The notes under the pieces: model-generated
The model's database searches: none
Seen by the model: the letters and a program-made list of their open reading frames with translations, nothing else
Told to the model about the DNA's origin: nothing
Assembly (NCBI RefSeq): GCF_008245225.1
Contig: NZ_VTAW01000031.1
Location: forward strand, 1 to 42,389
From: Natrialba swarupiae
Lineage (GTDB): Archaea; Halobacteriota; Halobacteria; Halobacteriales; Natrialbaceae
Reading direction: 5' to 3'
Length of the DNA: 42,389 bases
Program-made: the position numbers and the translations under genes
In this document: positions 7,062-15,456 of the stretch, piece by piece
Numbering within the stretch: the first letter of the stretch is position 1
How the letters are laid out: each line of letters opens with the position of its first letter

Positions 7062-8789
7062 TCAGCGCAGCGCCTCGAGGTCGAACTCGAAGCCAGCGAC
7101 GGGCACCTCGAGGTCGTGTTCGACGAGCACCTTCGGGTGAACCTCGCCGATGACGCCGACCTCCTCGCCGTCGATCACGACGCTCGCCGTTCGGCCCGGA
7201 ATGTAGGTTGGGTGGTCCGTCGGCGGCGTCTCGAGATCGACGTCGAACCGCCGCGCGAGTGCCTGGAGGCGGGCCTTGGCGTCCTCGTAGCCGGCCTCGT
7301 GGCTGGCGAGGACGGCCCCGACGCGTCGCCGTTCGGCGACGCCGGTGTTCTCGCTGTCGTCGACCGCGGCGGTGAAGCCGATCTCCGCGAGATCCTGTGG
7401 GTAGGCGCGGTGAGTGTTTCGCTCTAAGACCATCAGCAGTGAGGGCGTCACCCACGTCCGGAGCATCGTGTAGTCCTCGCTGTATGGGCCTTTGATCGTG
7501 GGTGGATCACCCGCACCGTAGACGTCGTCGTCGGGAGCGATCTCGAGTCGATCGAAGTTCTCCGCCTCGCTGATCATGTGGAAGTTCAGCAGGTCCTCGA
7601 AGCCCAGACCCACGAGTTGCGTGCGGACGGCGTCCTCGAGACGCGAGCGTTCGTGGCGGCCGCCGACGGTGCCCACGTCGGGGTACTTCGGCTCGAGGTC
7701 GTTGAAGCCGTAGGCGCGACCGAGATCGTCGATAACGTCTAACGGATGAAGCACGTCGACACGATAGGGCGGGATCGTGACGTCGTAGACCAGATCGCCG
7801 TTCTCGTTTTCTTCTGTTTCCGCCTCGAGTCCGGAGCGCTCCGCGAGGTCGATCACTTCCTCGGAACCGAGATCGATGCCGAGGATCGTCTCGATGCGGC
7901 CGTGGGCGACCGTCTTGGTCTTCGTCGAGAGGTCGGGACGGACCAGTTCACGTCCGCCCGAGTCGCCATCTGGGTACTCGACCGTTACTGACTCGAGGGT
8001 CGCTCCGCGGGCCGCGAGTGCGTAACAGACAATATTGAGCATCTTGTCGATCGTCCACTGATCGGTGCCGGTCATCTCGACGAACAGATCGCGAGAATCC
8101 GTCGAGACCTCCGTGCGGCGACCGTTGATCACCGGCGGGAACGAGAATAACCCGAGCTCATCGTAGATCGCCGGGTAGCGCTCGTAGTCGCTGACGAGGT
8201 CGGCGTAGGTCTGGCCGGTCTGGTGTTCCTCGAGCACCTCTGCGGGCGTCAGCTCCTGGTCGGAATCGAGGGGGACGAACCGATCCCCGTCGGGTTCAAC
8301 ACCGACGTACTCGATCGTCGGGCTCCCCTCCGTCGCCGGGTTTCCCTTCATCATTGTCAGGTCGTGGATCCCGATCGCGCCCTTTGCGCGCTTTCGCCCC
8401 ATCGTCGCGTGCAGTTTCTCCTGCAGTTGGATGAGCGACTCGAGGCCCTCCTCGTCGAGGTCGACGTTCCTGACGACGGCCCCCGTCACGTACGGCCGCT
8501 CGTCGGGAACGGAGTCGTCGACGACGATCGTCCATTCGGCGGCGTTCGTCGAGGGGACGTACACGCCACGGGAATCACCGTAGTGATACCGCATCGAGCG
8601 GGCAACACCCTCGACCGAGAGCCGATCGAGCCGGTCGGGAGCGAACTCGAGTTCGAACGCGCCCTCCTCGGTTCGTCCCTCGAACTCGAGGCCGAGACCG
8701 AACAGGTCCTCTTTGAGTTCCTCGTCGCCTTTCTCCTCGCGGCCGGTCAGTTCGCGTAGTTCGTCTGGGTCGATGTCGACCGTGGGCAT
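7062..8789 (-). CDS. pheT: Phenylalanyl-tRNA synthetase, beta subunit
   Basis: The non-catalytic, tRNA- and substrate-positioning subunit of the heterotetrameric PheRS. It has 575 residues, the normal archaeal length, without the long bacterial N-terminal EMAP-like and C-terminal anticodon domains. It begins MPTVDIDPDELRELTG. The B3/B4 region lies in the first half (GAIGIHDLTMMKG, the SFPPVING stretch). The B5 DNA-binding-like domain follows (about 280-360, with PPYRVDVLHPLDVIDDLGRAYGFNDL), and the catalytic-like core ends with ASVVIDGEEVGVIGEVHPKVL. Its ATG overlaps the pheS stop by one base (TGATG), and a GGAGGTGA site lies 7 bases before it, so both subunits are made from one mRNA in equal amounts. 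Confidence 0.97.
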   Translation of the reverse strand: MPTVDIDPDELRELTGREEKGDEELKEDLFGLGLEFEGRTEEGAFELEFAPDRLDRLSVEGVARSMRYHYGDSRGVYVPSTNAAEWTIVVDDSVPDERPYVTGAVVRNVDLDEEGLESLIQLQEKLHATMGRKRAKGAIGIHDLTMMKGNPATEGSPTIEYVGVEPDGDRFVPLDSDQELTPAEVLEEHQTGQTYADLVSDYERYPAIYDELGLFSFPPVINGRRTEVSTDSRDLFVEMTGTDQWTIDKMLNIVCYALAARGATLESVTVEYPDGDSGGRELVRPDLSTKTKTVAHGRIETILGIDLGSEEVIDLAERSGLEAETEENENGDLVYDVTIPPYRVDVLHPLDVIDDLGRAYGFNDLEPKYPDVGTVGGRHERSRLEDAVRTQLVGLGFEDLLNFHMISEAENFDRLEIAPDDDVYGAGDPPTIKGPYSEDYTMLRTWVTPSLLMVLERNTHRAYPQDLAEIGFTAAVDDSENTGVAERRRVGAVLASHEAGYEDAKARLQALARRFDVDLETPPTDHPTYIPGRTASVVIDGEEVGVIGEVHPKVLVEHDLEVPVAGFEFDLEALR

Positions 8790-10315
8790 CAGTAGGTCAC
8801 CTCCGTCTCCCGCAGCAGTTTCAGATCACAGAGCGTCCCGTGGATGTCGCGGATGTCCTCGAAGCCGTACATGAGCATGAGCAACCGCTCGAGTGCGAGC
8901 CCCCAGGCCATCACGTCACAGTCGACGCCGAGTGGTGCTAACATCTCCTCGCGGAAGATGCCCGAGTTACCGATCTCGACCAGTTCTCCGGTCGTGGGAT
9001 GGGTGCCGAACAGCTCGAAGCTCGGCTCGGTGTAGGGGTTGTAGTGGGGTTTGAACTCGATGTCCGTGATCCCGAACTGGGCGTAGAACTCCTCGAAGGT
9101 GCCCATCAGGTCTCGCACGGAGAGGTCCTCGGCCATCACCCACCCCTCGATCTGGAAGAACTCGAGTAAGTGGGTCGGATCGAGCGTGTCGTTGCGATAC
9201 ACTTTTTCGACGCTGAAAAAGCGCGCGGGCGGCTCGATCTCGCCGATCTGCTCGCCGGAGAGATAGCGGGTCGACAGCGAGGTCGTGTGCCCGCGGAGCG
9301 CGAGCGCGCGGGCGAACTCCTCGTCCCACGGCGAGTGATAGCCCTCGCCGTCCTCGCCGACGCCCTCACGGTGGGCGCGCTCGACGTCTGCCACCAGTTG
9401 GTCGGGGAGGTCGTCGATGTGGGTCGGCGCCTCGAGTGCGAAGCGGTCCCAGTGTGTTCTGGCTGGATGGTCCTGGGGCATGAACAGGCAGTCGTTGATC
9501 CAGAAGTCCGCGTCGACGTGGGGGCCTTCCATCTCCTGAAAGCCCATGCCGACGAGCGTCTCCTTGACGCGCTCTGCGGTCTGTCGCAGGATGTGGACCC
9601 GTCCGCCCTCGAACCGTTCGGCGTCGGCCTCGACGTTGTACTCGGCGAACTCGACCTCGTCCCACTCACCGCTGGTCAACAGTTCGGGCGTCACCTGACC
9701 GACGGTTTCGGCGGTCTCGATTCCCGCCATTAGTTCCGTCACGGCCCGTTCGGTGAGCGTCACCTCGCGGACGGTCGACTCGGAGCGCTCGAGCAATCCG
9801 CGCCGCTCGAGTCCGTCGAGAACGTCACCCTCGACGTCGACGGCGTCGGCTGCCGTTTCCTCGGCGTCGGCGAGCGTCTCGAGGGCGTTCGCCTCGGCGT
9901 CGGACGCCGAGTCGGCGTCCGGATCGGCGGTGATCTCACCGCTGTCGATCGAGCCGTAGCCCTTTCGCGCGTAGTTCGAGAGCGCGATGTCGACCCCTGC
10001 TCCCTCGAGTCCCGACGCGCCGATCACCTGCCCCATCTGGGCGGGTTCGTCGGCCGCACCCGCGTCGACGGCGGCCTCGTACAGTCGGATTTCGGGGAGT
10101 CGCTCGTCGGCGTACGTCACGCCTTCGTCGGTGAGCGAGATCGTTTCGTCGACGCGTTCCTCGATGGCGACCAGCCCCTCCTCCTCGAGTTCGAAGACCG
10201 CTCCGGTGACGGTTTCGGGCGGAAGGTCTGTCGCCTCGGCGACGGCGTCGACGGACGTTGCCTCGTCCGCGCTCGCGGTCTCTAAGACCGCGACCTGTGA
10301 TTCCTTCAGTTGCAT
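8789..10315 (-). CDS. pheS: Phenylalanyl-tRNA synthetase, alpha subunit
   Basis: The catalytic subunit of PheRS, class II, 508 residues. The N-terminal 80 residues form a winged-helix-like tRNA-binding region (TSVDAVAEATDLPPETVTG, EEEGLVAIEERVDETISLT). An acidic linker follows around 130-165 (DPDADSASDAEANALE). The catalytic core has motif 2 (FFSVEKVYRNDTLDPTH, then LLEFFQIEGWVM) and motif 3 (GLALERLLMLMYGFEDIRDI). It ends shortly after motif 3, as in archaea and eukaryotes. It is the first gene of a pheS-pheT operon. No TATA box sits at the leaderless distance before its ATG, so a longer leader is likely (see the 10316-10657 entry). Confidence 0.97.
   Translation of the reverse strand: MQLKESQVAVLETASADEATSVDAVAEATDLPPETVTGAVFELEEEGLVAIEERVDETISLTDEGVTYADERLPEIRLYEAAVDAGAADEPAQMGQVIGASGLEGAGVDIALSNYARKGYGSIDSGEITADPDADSASDAEANALETLADAEETAADAVDVEGDVLDGLERRGLLERSESTVREVTLTERAVTELMAGIETAETVGQVTPELLTSGEWDEVEFAEYNVEADAERFEGGRVHILRQTAERVKETLVGMGFQEMEGPHVDADFWINDCLFMPQDHPARTHWDRFALEAPTHIDDLPDQLVADVERAHREGVGEDGEGYHSPWDEEFARALALRGHTTSLSTRYLSGEQIGEIEPPARFFSVEKVYRNDTLDPTHLLEFFQIEGWVMAEDLSVRDLMGTFEEFYAQFGITDIEFKPHYNPYTEPSFELFGTHPTTGELVEIGNSGIFREEMLAPLGVDCDVMAWGLALERLLMLMYGFEDIRDIHGTLCDLKLLRETEVTY
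8797..8804 (-). promoter_or_regulatory. Shine-Dalgarno site of pheT inside pheS
   Basis: The minus strand reads GGAGGTGA, 7 bases before the pheT ATG at 8789. It lies in the last codons of pheS and allows translational coupling across the one-base overlap. Confidence 0.75.
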
Positions 10316-10657
10316 TCGCTTGTTGGTATGGCCGAGTGGCGGTCAGTTAGCGGTTCCGACTCGACGCCGGCCTGTGACCGGCGCGCTGTGGACGGTTTCG
10401 CCGCGGACGCCCGGTGTGGGCACCCACGGGTCCGCCGTCACTCGAGTGACGCGAAGAAAAAGCCGAATCCCGCTTGCGTCCGGTGTGGTCTGCTGGCGAC
10501 GCGATCCGGATGGGATTCGGATACCATACGGGTGAGAATCCGCCCGTCCAGCAAAAACCTTGTGGGATTCGTTCACACGACGCCGAACCGTTCGTACGAA
10601 TCGGTCGACGGTACAAAACGTGAGGGGCGACGCTCCGTGAGCCGACCGAAGGCCGAA
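10316..10657 (-). other. Gene-free region with structured pheS leader
   Basis: This space of 342 bases lies between the 480-residue protein gene and pheS, both on the minus strand. It contains an interrupted hairpin at 10403-10435 (GCGGAC/GTCCGC, CCG/CGG and TGGG/CCCA pairs, 13 pairs in all). Two bases further comes a 14-base perfect palindrome, GTCACTCGAGTGAC (10437-10450). T-rich, TATA-like strings on the minus strand are at about 10453-10462 (GGCTTTTTC) and 10551-10560 (AGGTTTTTGC). The promoter could be either, giving a pheS leader of roughly 110 or 210 bases. No tRNA or convincing small protein was found here. Confidence 0.5.
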
Positions 10658-12100
10658 TCACCCGTCGGAAACCCGCGTCGTCTCGAGCGATCCCGATCCC
10701 ATCCAGACGAACCCGGACTCCTCGGCGGTCGCCTTGGCTTTCGGCAGTGCCGTCGGGTCGAACTCGTCGTCGAACTCGAGGCGCGTTTCGTTCGGTTCGG
10801 TCGCCGGAAGTTCCGGAAGGAACTCGTCGTCCTCGAGGACGCCCTCGACGGAGACCGCGCCGCCCGCTCCCAGCGCCATTCCAAGCGCCCGATAGCGGTC
10901 GTCTTCGGTCTCCCACTCGACGCCCGACCCGAAGGAGTCGTTCGAGACGCGGGCGGTTTTCGTCGTCCCGGAGAGCGTTCCGAATCCCGTTGACTCCTCC
11001 TCGGAACCGGGCGATCCCTCGCCGCGTGCCTCGTCGGGTTCACCGCCCGTGGCTCCGGGCGAACCTGTGTCGTCGTCGGTCTCCTTCGAGTCGCCTTCGT
11101 CGCCTACCCGCGACACCGTCGGCGATCCACGGAGTTCGAATCCGTCGGTTTCGCCGGTTCCGCCCTCGTCAGTGGCCGTCGACCACGTCGGCTCCGTCGT
11201 CGTCTCCTCGCGTGACCGAGATTCGCCCTCGCCGCGCGTCTCGGATTCGTCTCTCGTCGACGACCGGGCGTTCGACGCGGGCTCTGACCCAGACCCCGAT
11301 TCGGCCTCCTCGATGAACGACGCGACGTCGTCGAGCGTCGCCTGGGAACTCTCGGCCGACGCTTCCGGGTCGCCCGTCCTCACACCGGCTCCGTCGCGCT
11401 CGCGCTCGCTCGTCCAGGCTGGCCACGGTTCGTCCTGGCCGCTCCCTGCGTTCGAACGCTTTTGGCCGCTTCTCGCGCCCGAACGATCTCGCTTCGCCGG
11501 AACGTACATCTCGAGTCCGTGTTCGGGCAACAGCGGTCGGTCGACGGCCTCGATGCGCTCCCCGTAGCGTTCCAGCAGGTCCTCGAATTCCTCGCCGTCG
11601 ACCAGCGCCGCACGCCACCGATCGACGCCGTCGGAGAGCAAGACGAATCGAGCGCCGGTTCCAGCGAGTAACGTCTCGTCGATTCTCGCGAGGATCGCCG
11701 GCAGGTTGTCGGTTCCGAGCGGCGAGTCGGGATACTCGAGGGTCGCCTCGCGTCGCCGGCCGTTGTGGTCGACGACGCTCGCCGAGAGCCTGTCGCGCGA
11801 GACCGCCGTCGCGCAGTCGAACGACCAGCCGACGGCCTCGAAGACGCCGGCGAGTTCGGACTCGAGACTTTCCTGGGAGTACCGCGCCGAGCAGGAGACG
11901 CCGCGGTCGCTCCGGGCGATCATCCGCCGGAGGACCGCCACCCGGTCCCGCCCATCCTCGAGTGCGTCGGCGAGGACCTCCTCGAGTGGCCCGTCGGTTC
12001 CGCCCTCTCGTTTGATCTCGGCCGACGTGACGCCGAACGCGCCGAGGACGTCGACGCAGATCAGGAGTCCCTCGTCGCTGTCGGGAGGATCGGGGACCAT
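10658..12100 (-). CDS. Unrecognised haloarchaeal protein, partly disordered
   Basis: A protein of 480 residues from ATG 12100; a GTG start at 12118 would lie upstream of the predicted transcription start. I do not recognise the family. Residues 1-205 look folded: a hydrophobic start (GLLICVDVLGAFGV), a region with three cysteines (about 68-95: SCSARYSQ, FDCATAV), and a 'LPAILARIDETLLAGTGARFVLLSDG' stretch ending with MYVPAKRD. Residues about 205-370 are low complexity, rich in S, E, G and T, and probably disordered. The last 100 residues fold again (YRALGMALGAGGAVSVEGVL ... ESGFVWMGSGSLETTRV). No membrane segment or catalytic motif is visible. It sits between trpS and pheS on the same strand with its own TATA box. 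Confidence 0.7.
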   Translation of the reverse strand: MVPDPPDSDEGLLICVDVLGAFGVTSAEIKREGGTDGPLEEVLADALEDGRDRVAVLRRMIARSDRGVSCSARYSQESLESELAGVFEAVGWSFDCATAVSRDRLSASVVDHNGRRREATLEYPDSPLGTDNLPAILARIDETLLAGTGARFVLLSDGVDRWRAALVDGEEFEDLLERYGERIEAVDRPLLPEHGLEMYVPAKRDRSGARSGQKRSNAGSGQDEPWPAWTSERERDGAGVRTGDPEASAESSQATLDDVASFIEEAESGSGSEPASNARSSTRDESETRGEGESRSREETTTEPTWSTATDEGGTGETDGFELRGSPTVSRVGDEGDSKETDDDTGSPGATGGEPDEARGEGSPGSEEESTGFGTLSGTTKTARVSNDSFGSGVEWETEDDRYRALGMALGAGGAVSVEGVLEDDEFLPELPATEPNETRLEFDDEFDPTALPKAKATAEESGFVWMGSGSLETTRVSDG

Positions 12101-12126
12101 CCTAGCTGACGGTTTCACGAACAGCC

Positions 12127-12136
12127 GTATATATCT
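12127..12136 (-). promoter_or_regulatory. TATA box of the 480-residue protein gene
   Basis: The minus strand reads GTAGATATATACGG, centred 31 bases before ATG 12100 and only 13 before the alternative GTG at 12118. This favours the ATG. Confidence 0.55.
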
Positions 12137-12256
12137 ACGTCAGACGTGGTAAGATATTGTCACTACGTGATGAAAAATACGTTCCACGATACCACCGTTG
12201 CGCTCGAGTCCATCGAATCGGCGCGCAGGTGGTCTCGTCACCGCGGCGACTCGAGT

Positions 12257-12300
12257 GCTACCGACGTCTCGGCGACCCGCGTTACCGACGTCTCGACGAC
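12257..12300 (-). repeat. 24-base tandem duplication at the trpS end
   Basis: The plus strand has GCTACCGACGTCTCGGCGAC at 12257-12276 and GTTACCGACGTCTCGACGAC at 12281-12300, 18 of 20 bases identical with a 24-base period. The second copy contains the TAA stop codon of trpS (12282-12284), the first lies just beyond it. Confidence 0.7.
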
Positions 12301-13907
12301 TCGAGTTCGATCTCCGCCTCCTCGAGAAGTCCTTCGACTTCCGCGCGTTTCTCCTGGTGGTCCGCGAGGAACTCGCGCATGAGCTCGGCGGCCTGTTCCT
12401 TACAGTCGCCACAGAGGCGCTCGCCGCCGACGCACTCGTCGTAAACCAGTTTGGCGAACTCGTCGTCGTCGCCGGAAAGCAGGTAGGCGTACAGCTCGTA
12501 GACGGGACACTCGTCGGCTTTCCCGCCCTTCTCGCGCTGTTCCTCTGCGGTCTCGCGGCCACCCGTCGTCGCCGATTTGACCTTGTCGTAGCCCTCCTCG
12601 GGGTCGTCGAGCAGGGAGATGTGGCTTGCCGGAATCGACGAGGACATCTTCCCGCCGGTGAGGCCAGTCATGAAGCGGTGATAGATCGACGACGGCGGCC
12701 GGAAGCCGTAACCGCCGTTGTCGACCTCGACCTCGCGGGCCAGTTCTTCGGCTTCGGCGAGGTCGATATCGAAGGCGTCGACGTGATTCTCGTAGACGCG
12801 CTTTTCGCCGTCGATGGCGTCGATCAGCGCCTCGAACGCATCGTCGGTCGCTCGCCGGTCGAAAAACCGCGTGCGGGGGCGAATCGGCTCCATCCCCGCT
12901 TCCTCGAGTTTCGTCAGCACCGAACTCAGGGTGTCCGCGTCGGTCTCGAGGTCGGAAAGCGGCGTCTCGGCGAGCGCCTCGGCGACGTGAGTACACCGCA
13001 GGGTGTCGTCGTCGAACTCTTCGGGCTCGAGTCGCTCGTATAACTCGACGACGAGAGCGCGTTCGTCGGGCTCGAGTTCGAAGCTGGCGTAGGCCTTCGA
13101 TACCTTGAAAAAGCGCATCCGTTCGGCCAGATCCCGCGCCAGCCGGACGTGGGGATCCTGGTCGGGACCGACGGGGATCACTGTCGGCTTGGGTTCCTCG
13201 AGTTGCGGATAGAGGATATCGGCCATCTGGGTGACGACCGACTGCATGTGTGAGACGTCGGTCTCGCCGTCGAAGCCGTAGATCGACTGGAACTCCGAGA
13301 AGTTGGCCTCCGCGCCGAGTTCGAACGCCAGGTCCTGGACCTCCCGGTTTTCGGACTGGCGGTAGAGCGTCCCCTCCTCGGGGTCGAAGCCGAGTGCGAG
13401 CAACGAGAGGAGGTAACTCCGGGCGTGCTCGTCGATCTCCTCCCAGCTCATCCCGCGGGCGGCGTGGGCCTCGAGGTCGGCGATCAGACCGTAGGCGTCC
13501 GCGCCCTGCTGTTGGTGCCAGATGATCTCGTCGAAGACGAGCTTGTGGCCGATGTGGGGGTCCCCCGTCGGCATGAAGCCCGAGAGAACGGCCGCGGGTT
13601 CGTCCTCGCGCATCGCCTCGGCGACCGGGCGGTAGTCACGGTGGCCGAAGATGACTCCCCGACGCATCAGGTAGTGAGGGTTCGGCACCTCCTCGAGTAC
13701 CTCGTCGAACTCCTCGATGCCGAACTCCTCGAACAGTTTGCGGTAGTCGGAGACGCTCGAGGATCCCCAGGGGTCGAGGGCCACGTCGTCGACGGCTCCG
13801 CCGTCTGCTCGAGGGACCTTCGATCCCTCGCCGTCAGCGCCTGCTGCCCCGCCGTCGGGTAACGGTGTTCCGTCCTCGGATTCCTCGAGTGGATCGTCTC
13901 CGGTCAT
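12282..13907 (-). CDS. trpS: Tryptophanyl-tRNA synthetase
   Basis: Charges tRNA-Trp with tryptophan (class I). Start ATG 13907 gives 541 residues; a much longer frame upstream is not TrpRS-like and overlaps the promoter. Residues 1-45 are a low-complexity N-terminal extension. The archaeal/eukaryotic TrpRS core begins near DYRKLFEEFGIEEFDEVL. The HIGH signature is GDPHIGHKL, the tRNA/Trp-binding stretch is VIPVGPDQDPH, and the KMSKS loop is GGKMSSS at about 418-424. A YDECVGGERLCGDCKEQ segment near the C-terminus has three cysteines in a small knuckle. It shares strand and neighbourhood with the tRNA splicing enzyme EndA, whose classical haloarchaeal substrate is pre-tRNA-Trp. Confidence 0.97.
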   Translation of the reverse strand: MTGDDPLEESEDGTPLPDGGAAGADGEGSKVPRADGGAVDDVALDPWGSSSVSDYRKLFEEFGIEEFDEVLEEVPNPHYLMRRGVIFGHRDYRPVAEAMREDEPAAVLSGFMPTGDPHIGHKLVFDEIIWHQQQGADAYGLIADLEAHAARGMSWEEIDEHARSYLLSLLALGFDPEEGTLYRQSENREVQDLAFELGAEANFSEFQSIYGFDGETDVSHMQSVVTQMADILYPQLEEPKPTVIPVGPDQDPHVRLARDLAERMRFFKVSKAYASFELEPDERALVVELYERLEPEEFDDDTLRCTHVAEALAETPLSDLETDADTLSSVLTKLEEAGMEPIRPRTRFFDRRATDDAFEALIDAIDGEKRVYENHVDAFDIDLAEAEELAREVEVDNGGYGFRPPSSIYHRFMTGLTGGKMSSSIPASHISLLDDPEEGYDKVKSATTGGRETAEEQREKGGKADECPVYELYAYLLSGDDDEFAKLVYDECVGGERLCGDCKEQAAELMREFLADHQEKRAEVEGLLEEAEIELESSRRR

Positions 13908-13931
13908 CACCACCGCCTTGGCGCTCCGGCG

Positions 13932-13939
13932 CGCAAAAA
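13932..13939 (-). promoter_or_regulatory. TATA-like box of trpS
   Basis: The minus strand reads AAGGTTTTTGCGC, centred 28-29 bases before ATG 13907, so trpS has its own promoter and probably a leaderless mRNA. Confidence 0.45.
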
Positions 13940-14143
13940 CCTTCGCTTCCGTTCCGTGAGGAGTGCCTCGACGGAGACGGAACGCGGCCGACAATCGACG
14001 TGTCCGCCGCACTCGGCCCGAAGGCACGAGTGGGTACCCGGAACGCAGATCGAACGACTTCGCCGGAGCCGACGGACGACCGACGTAGCGATGCCCATCG
14101 ATTTCGGTAACGAACGAGAGACGCCCGCGTTCGGCGAGCGTCC

Positions 14144-15379
14144 TCACCCCCCGCCGGTATCGATCGGCTTGTTTCTGGCTCGCATCTCCGCGATGCGTTC
14201 GACCGGTTCGACGCCAGCGAGGACGACGACGACGAAGACGAGATCCGTCCCGGGACGGGGTGCGTCGCCGCCCAGGACCTCGACCGACCCCGTCGTCGAC
14301 TCGATCGTCTTCCGGGCGTCGGTGATCGCCCGCCGGTTGAGCCACTCGGGCGGTCCCCCGACGATCAACATCCCACGGTCGGCGTTCTCTCGTTCACACT
14401 CGAGGGTGAGTTTGCCACGTAACGCCTTCCCGACGGTGGTCTCGATGGCGCTGACTGCGGCGGCGGTGTCGACCGACGGCTCCGTCGAGAACAAGCCGAG
14501 ACCGAACCGGGATCCGTTTTCGGCTTCGACACGCTGTTCGCCGTATCCGAGCGTCACCAGATCGGTTCCGTCGCCGAGGATCCGCCCGACGTCGTTTGCG
14601 TCGATGACGGTTTCGGCCTCCGGCGTCGCCGTCTCGTCGCGTACGTCCGCGGTCGCGCCGAAAAGCGCCGCGACGCGCGTTGCGATCTCCTGGTTGAGCC
14701 GATCGTGGCCCTCGACGAGGCGTTCGCCGGGTTTCAACCAGGGCTCGTTGTCGAAACAGATGATCGCGTTCGCGAGCCCAATGAGGGACTCGAGCGTTCG
14801 GATCGCGTTCTCCTCGGCGAGCGGACGGGTTATCGGCTCCGGCTCCACTTCGTCTTCGTCCCCGTCTCCGTCATCGCCGCCGGAACCGGTGACGTCCTCG
14901 TCGGTGACACTACCGGCGTTCGGCGCTCGCCGCAGGTCGTCGTCCGGCTCCGGGGGCGTGAGTTCGCGTTCGGCGGGCAACGTGGCGAGGGCGTACACCG
15001 GCGCGTCGTACACCGTTTGAAGCGTCGCGACTAGGTGGGGTGCCGTCCCACCGCCGGATGCTCCGCCGAGACCGACGACGACGAGAAACGCGTCGGCAAT
15101 CGACGGCTGTCCTCGATCCAGCCGGCGATCGAGTTCGTCGACTGCCTCCTCGCCGACTGCCTCGCCCCGGCTCAGGTTCCCGTTGAGTCCGTTCTCGACC
15201 GTCCCGCCGTAGCAGTATCGGTGGTCCTCCGGGATCGAGAAGAGTTCCGCCAGACTGGTCGCGTCCGTGTCGAACGCGAACGCGTCGCCGACGAACGAGT
15301 GGTCGTCCGGCTCGGCGTCGACGATCGCATCGGCGATCCGACACCCCGCGCCGCCGACGCCGATCACCTCGAGTTGCAT
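14144..15379 (-). CDS. Tubulin/FtsZ-superfamily GTPase, non-canonical
   Basis: A cytoskeletal GTPase-like protein of 411 residues. MQLEVIGVGGAGCRIADAI is the FtsZ/CetZ first nucleotide loop. Residues 102-115 (VGLGGASGGGTAPH) are the tubulin signature, with GGASGGGT in place of GGGTGTG/GGGTGSG. The synergy (T7) loop appears as VIDANDVGRIL, about 258-268: the two aspartates of FtsZ's N-x-D-x-x-D are kept but the asparagine is Val. An acidic low-complexity insertion of some 40 residues (about 141-182) interrupts the GTPase domain. It is not FtsZ1, FtsZ2 or a standard CetZ; it resembles the divergent haloarchaeal 'non-canonical' group. It lies 77 bases after endA on the same strand and may be co-transcribed with it. 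Its role in shape or division is unproven. Confidence 0.85.
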   Translation of the reverse strand: MQLEVIGVGGAGCRIADAIVDAEPDDHSFVGDAFAFDTDATSLAELFSIPEDHRYCYGGTVENGLNGNLSRGEAVGEEAVDELDRRLDRGQPSIADAFLVVVGLGGASGGGTAPHLVATLQTVYDAPVYALATLPAERELTPPEPDDDLRRAPNAGSVTDEDVTGSGGDDGDGDEDEVEPEPITRPLAEENAIRTLESLIGLANAIICFDNEPWLKPGERLVEGHDRLNQEIATRVAALFGATADVRDETATPEAETVIDANDVGRILGDGTDLVTLGYGEQRVEAENGSRFGLGLFSTEPSVDTAAAVSAIETTVGKALRGKLTLECERENADRGMLIVGGPPEWLNRRAITDARKTIESTTGSVEVLGGDAPRPGTDLVFVVVVLAGVEPVERIAEMRARNKPIDTGGG

Positions 15380-15456
15380 ACCGTCACCTATCGGCTGGTG
15401 GGGCTTTCACGTTTCCGTTCACGACCGTTTTCGTTGTGCCCCGAAACATATCCCGC

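Noticed and set aside
10437-10450. The CTCGAG-centred palindrome as a restriction or phase signal
   Set aside because: CTCGAG is extremely frequent in this window because of codon use; only its combination with the adjacent hairpin is kept as a finding.
10316-10657. Possible intron-containing tRNA-Trp or other tRNA near trpS, endA and pheS
   Set aside because: I looked for the acceptor, TTC-arm and anticodon patterns on both strands here and in the other gaps and found none.
12282-14345. TrpRS start extended to 14345 (687 residues)
   Set aside because: The extra N-terminus is Arg-rich and unlike TrpRS, and it overlaps the TATA box located 28 bases before ATG 13907.
13956-15020. Plus-strand frame of 354 codons opposite the tubulin-like gene
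   Set aside because: Ser/Arg/Pro-rich translation without pattern; the minus strand has the GTP-binding signature.
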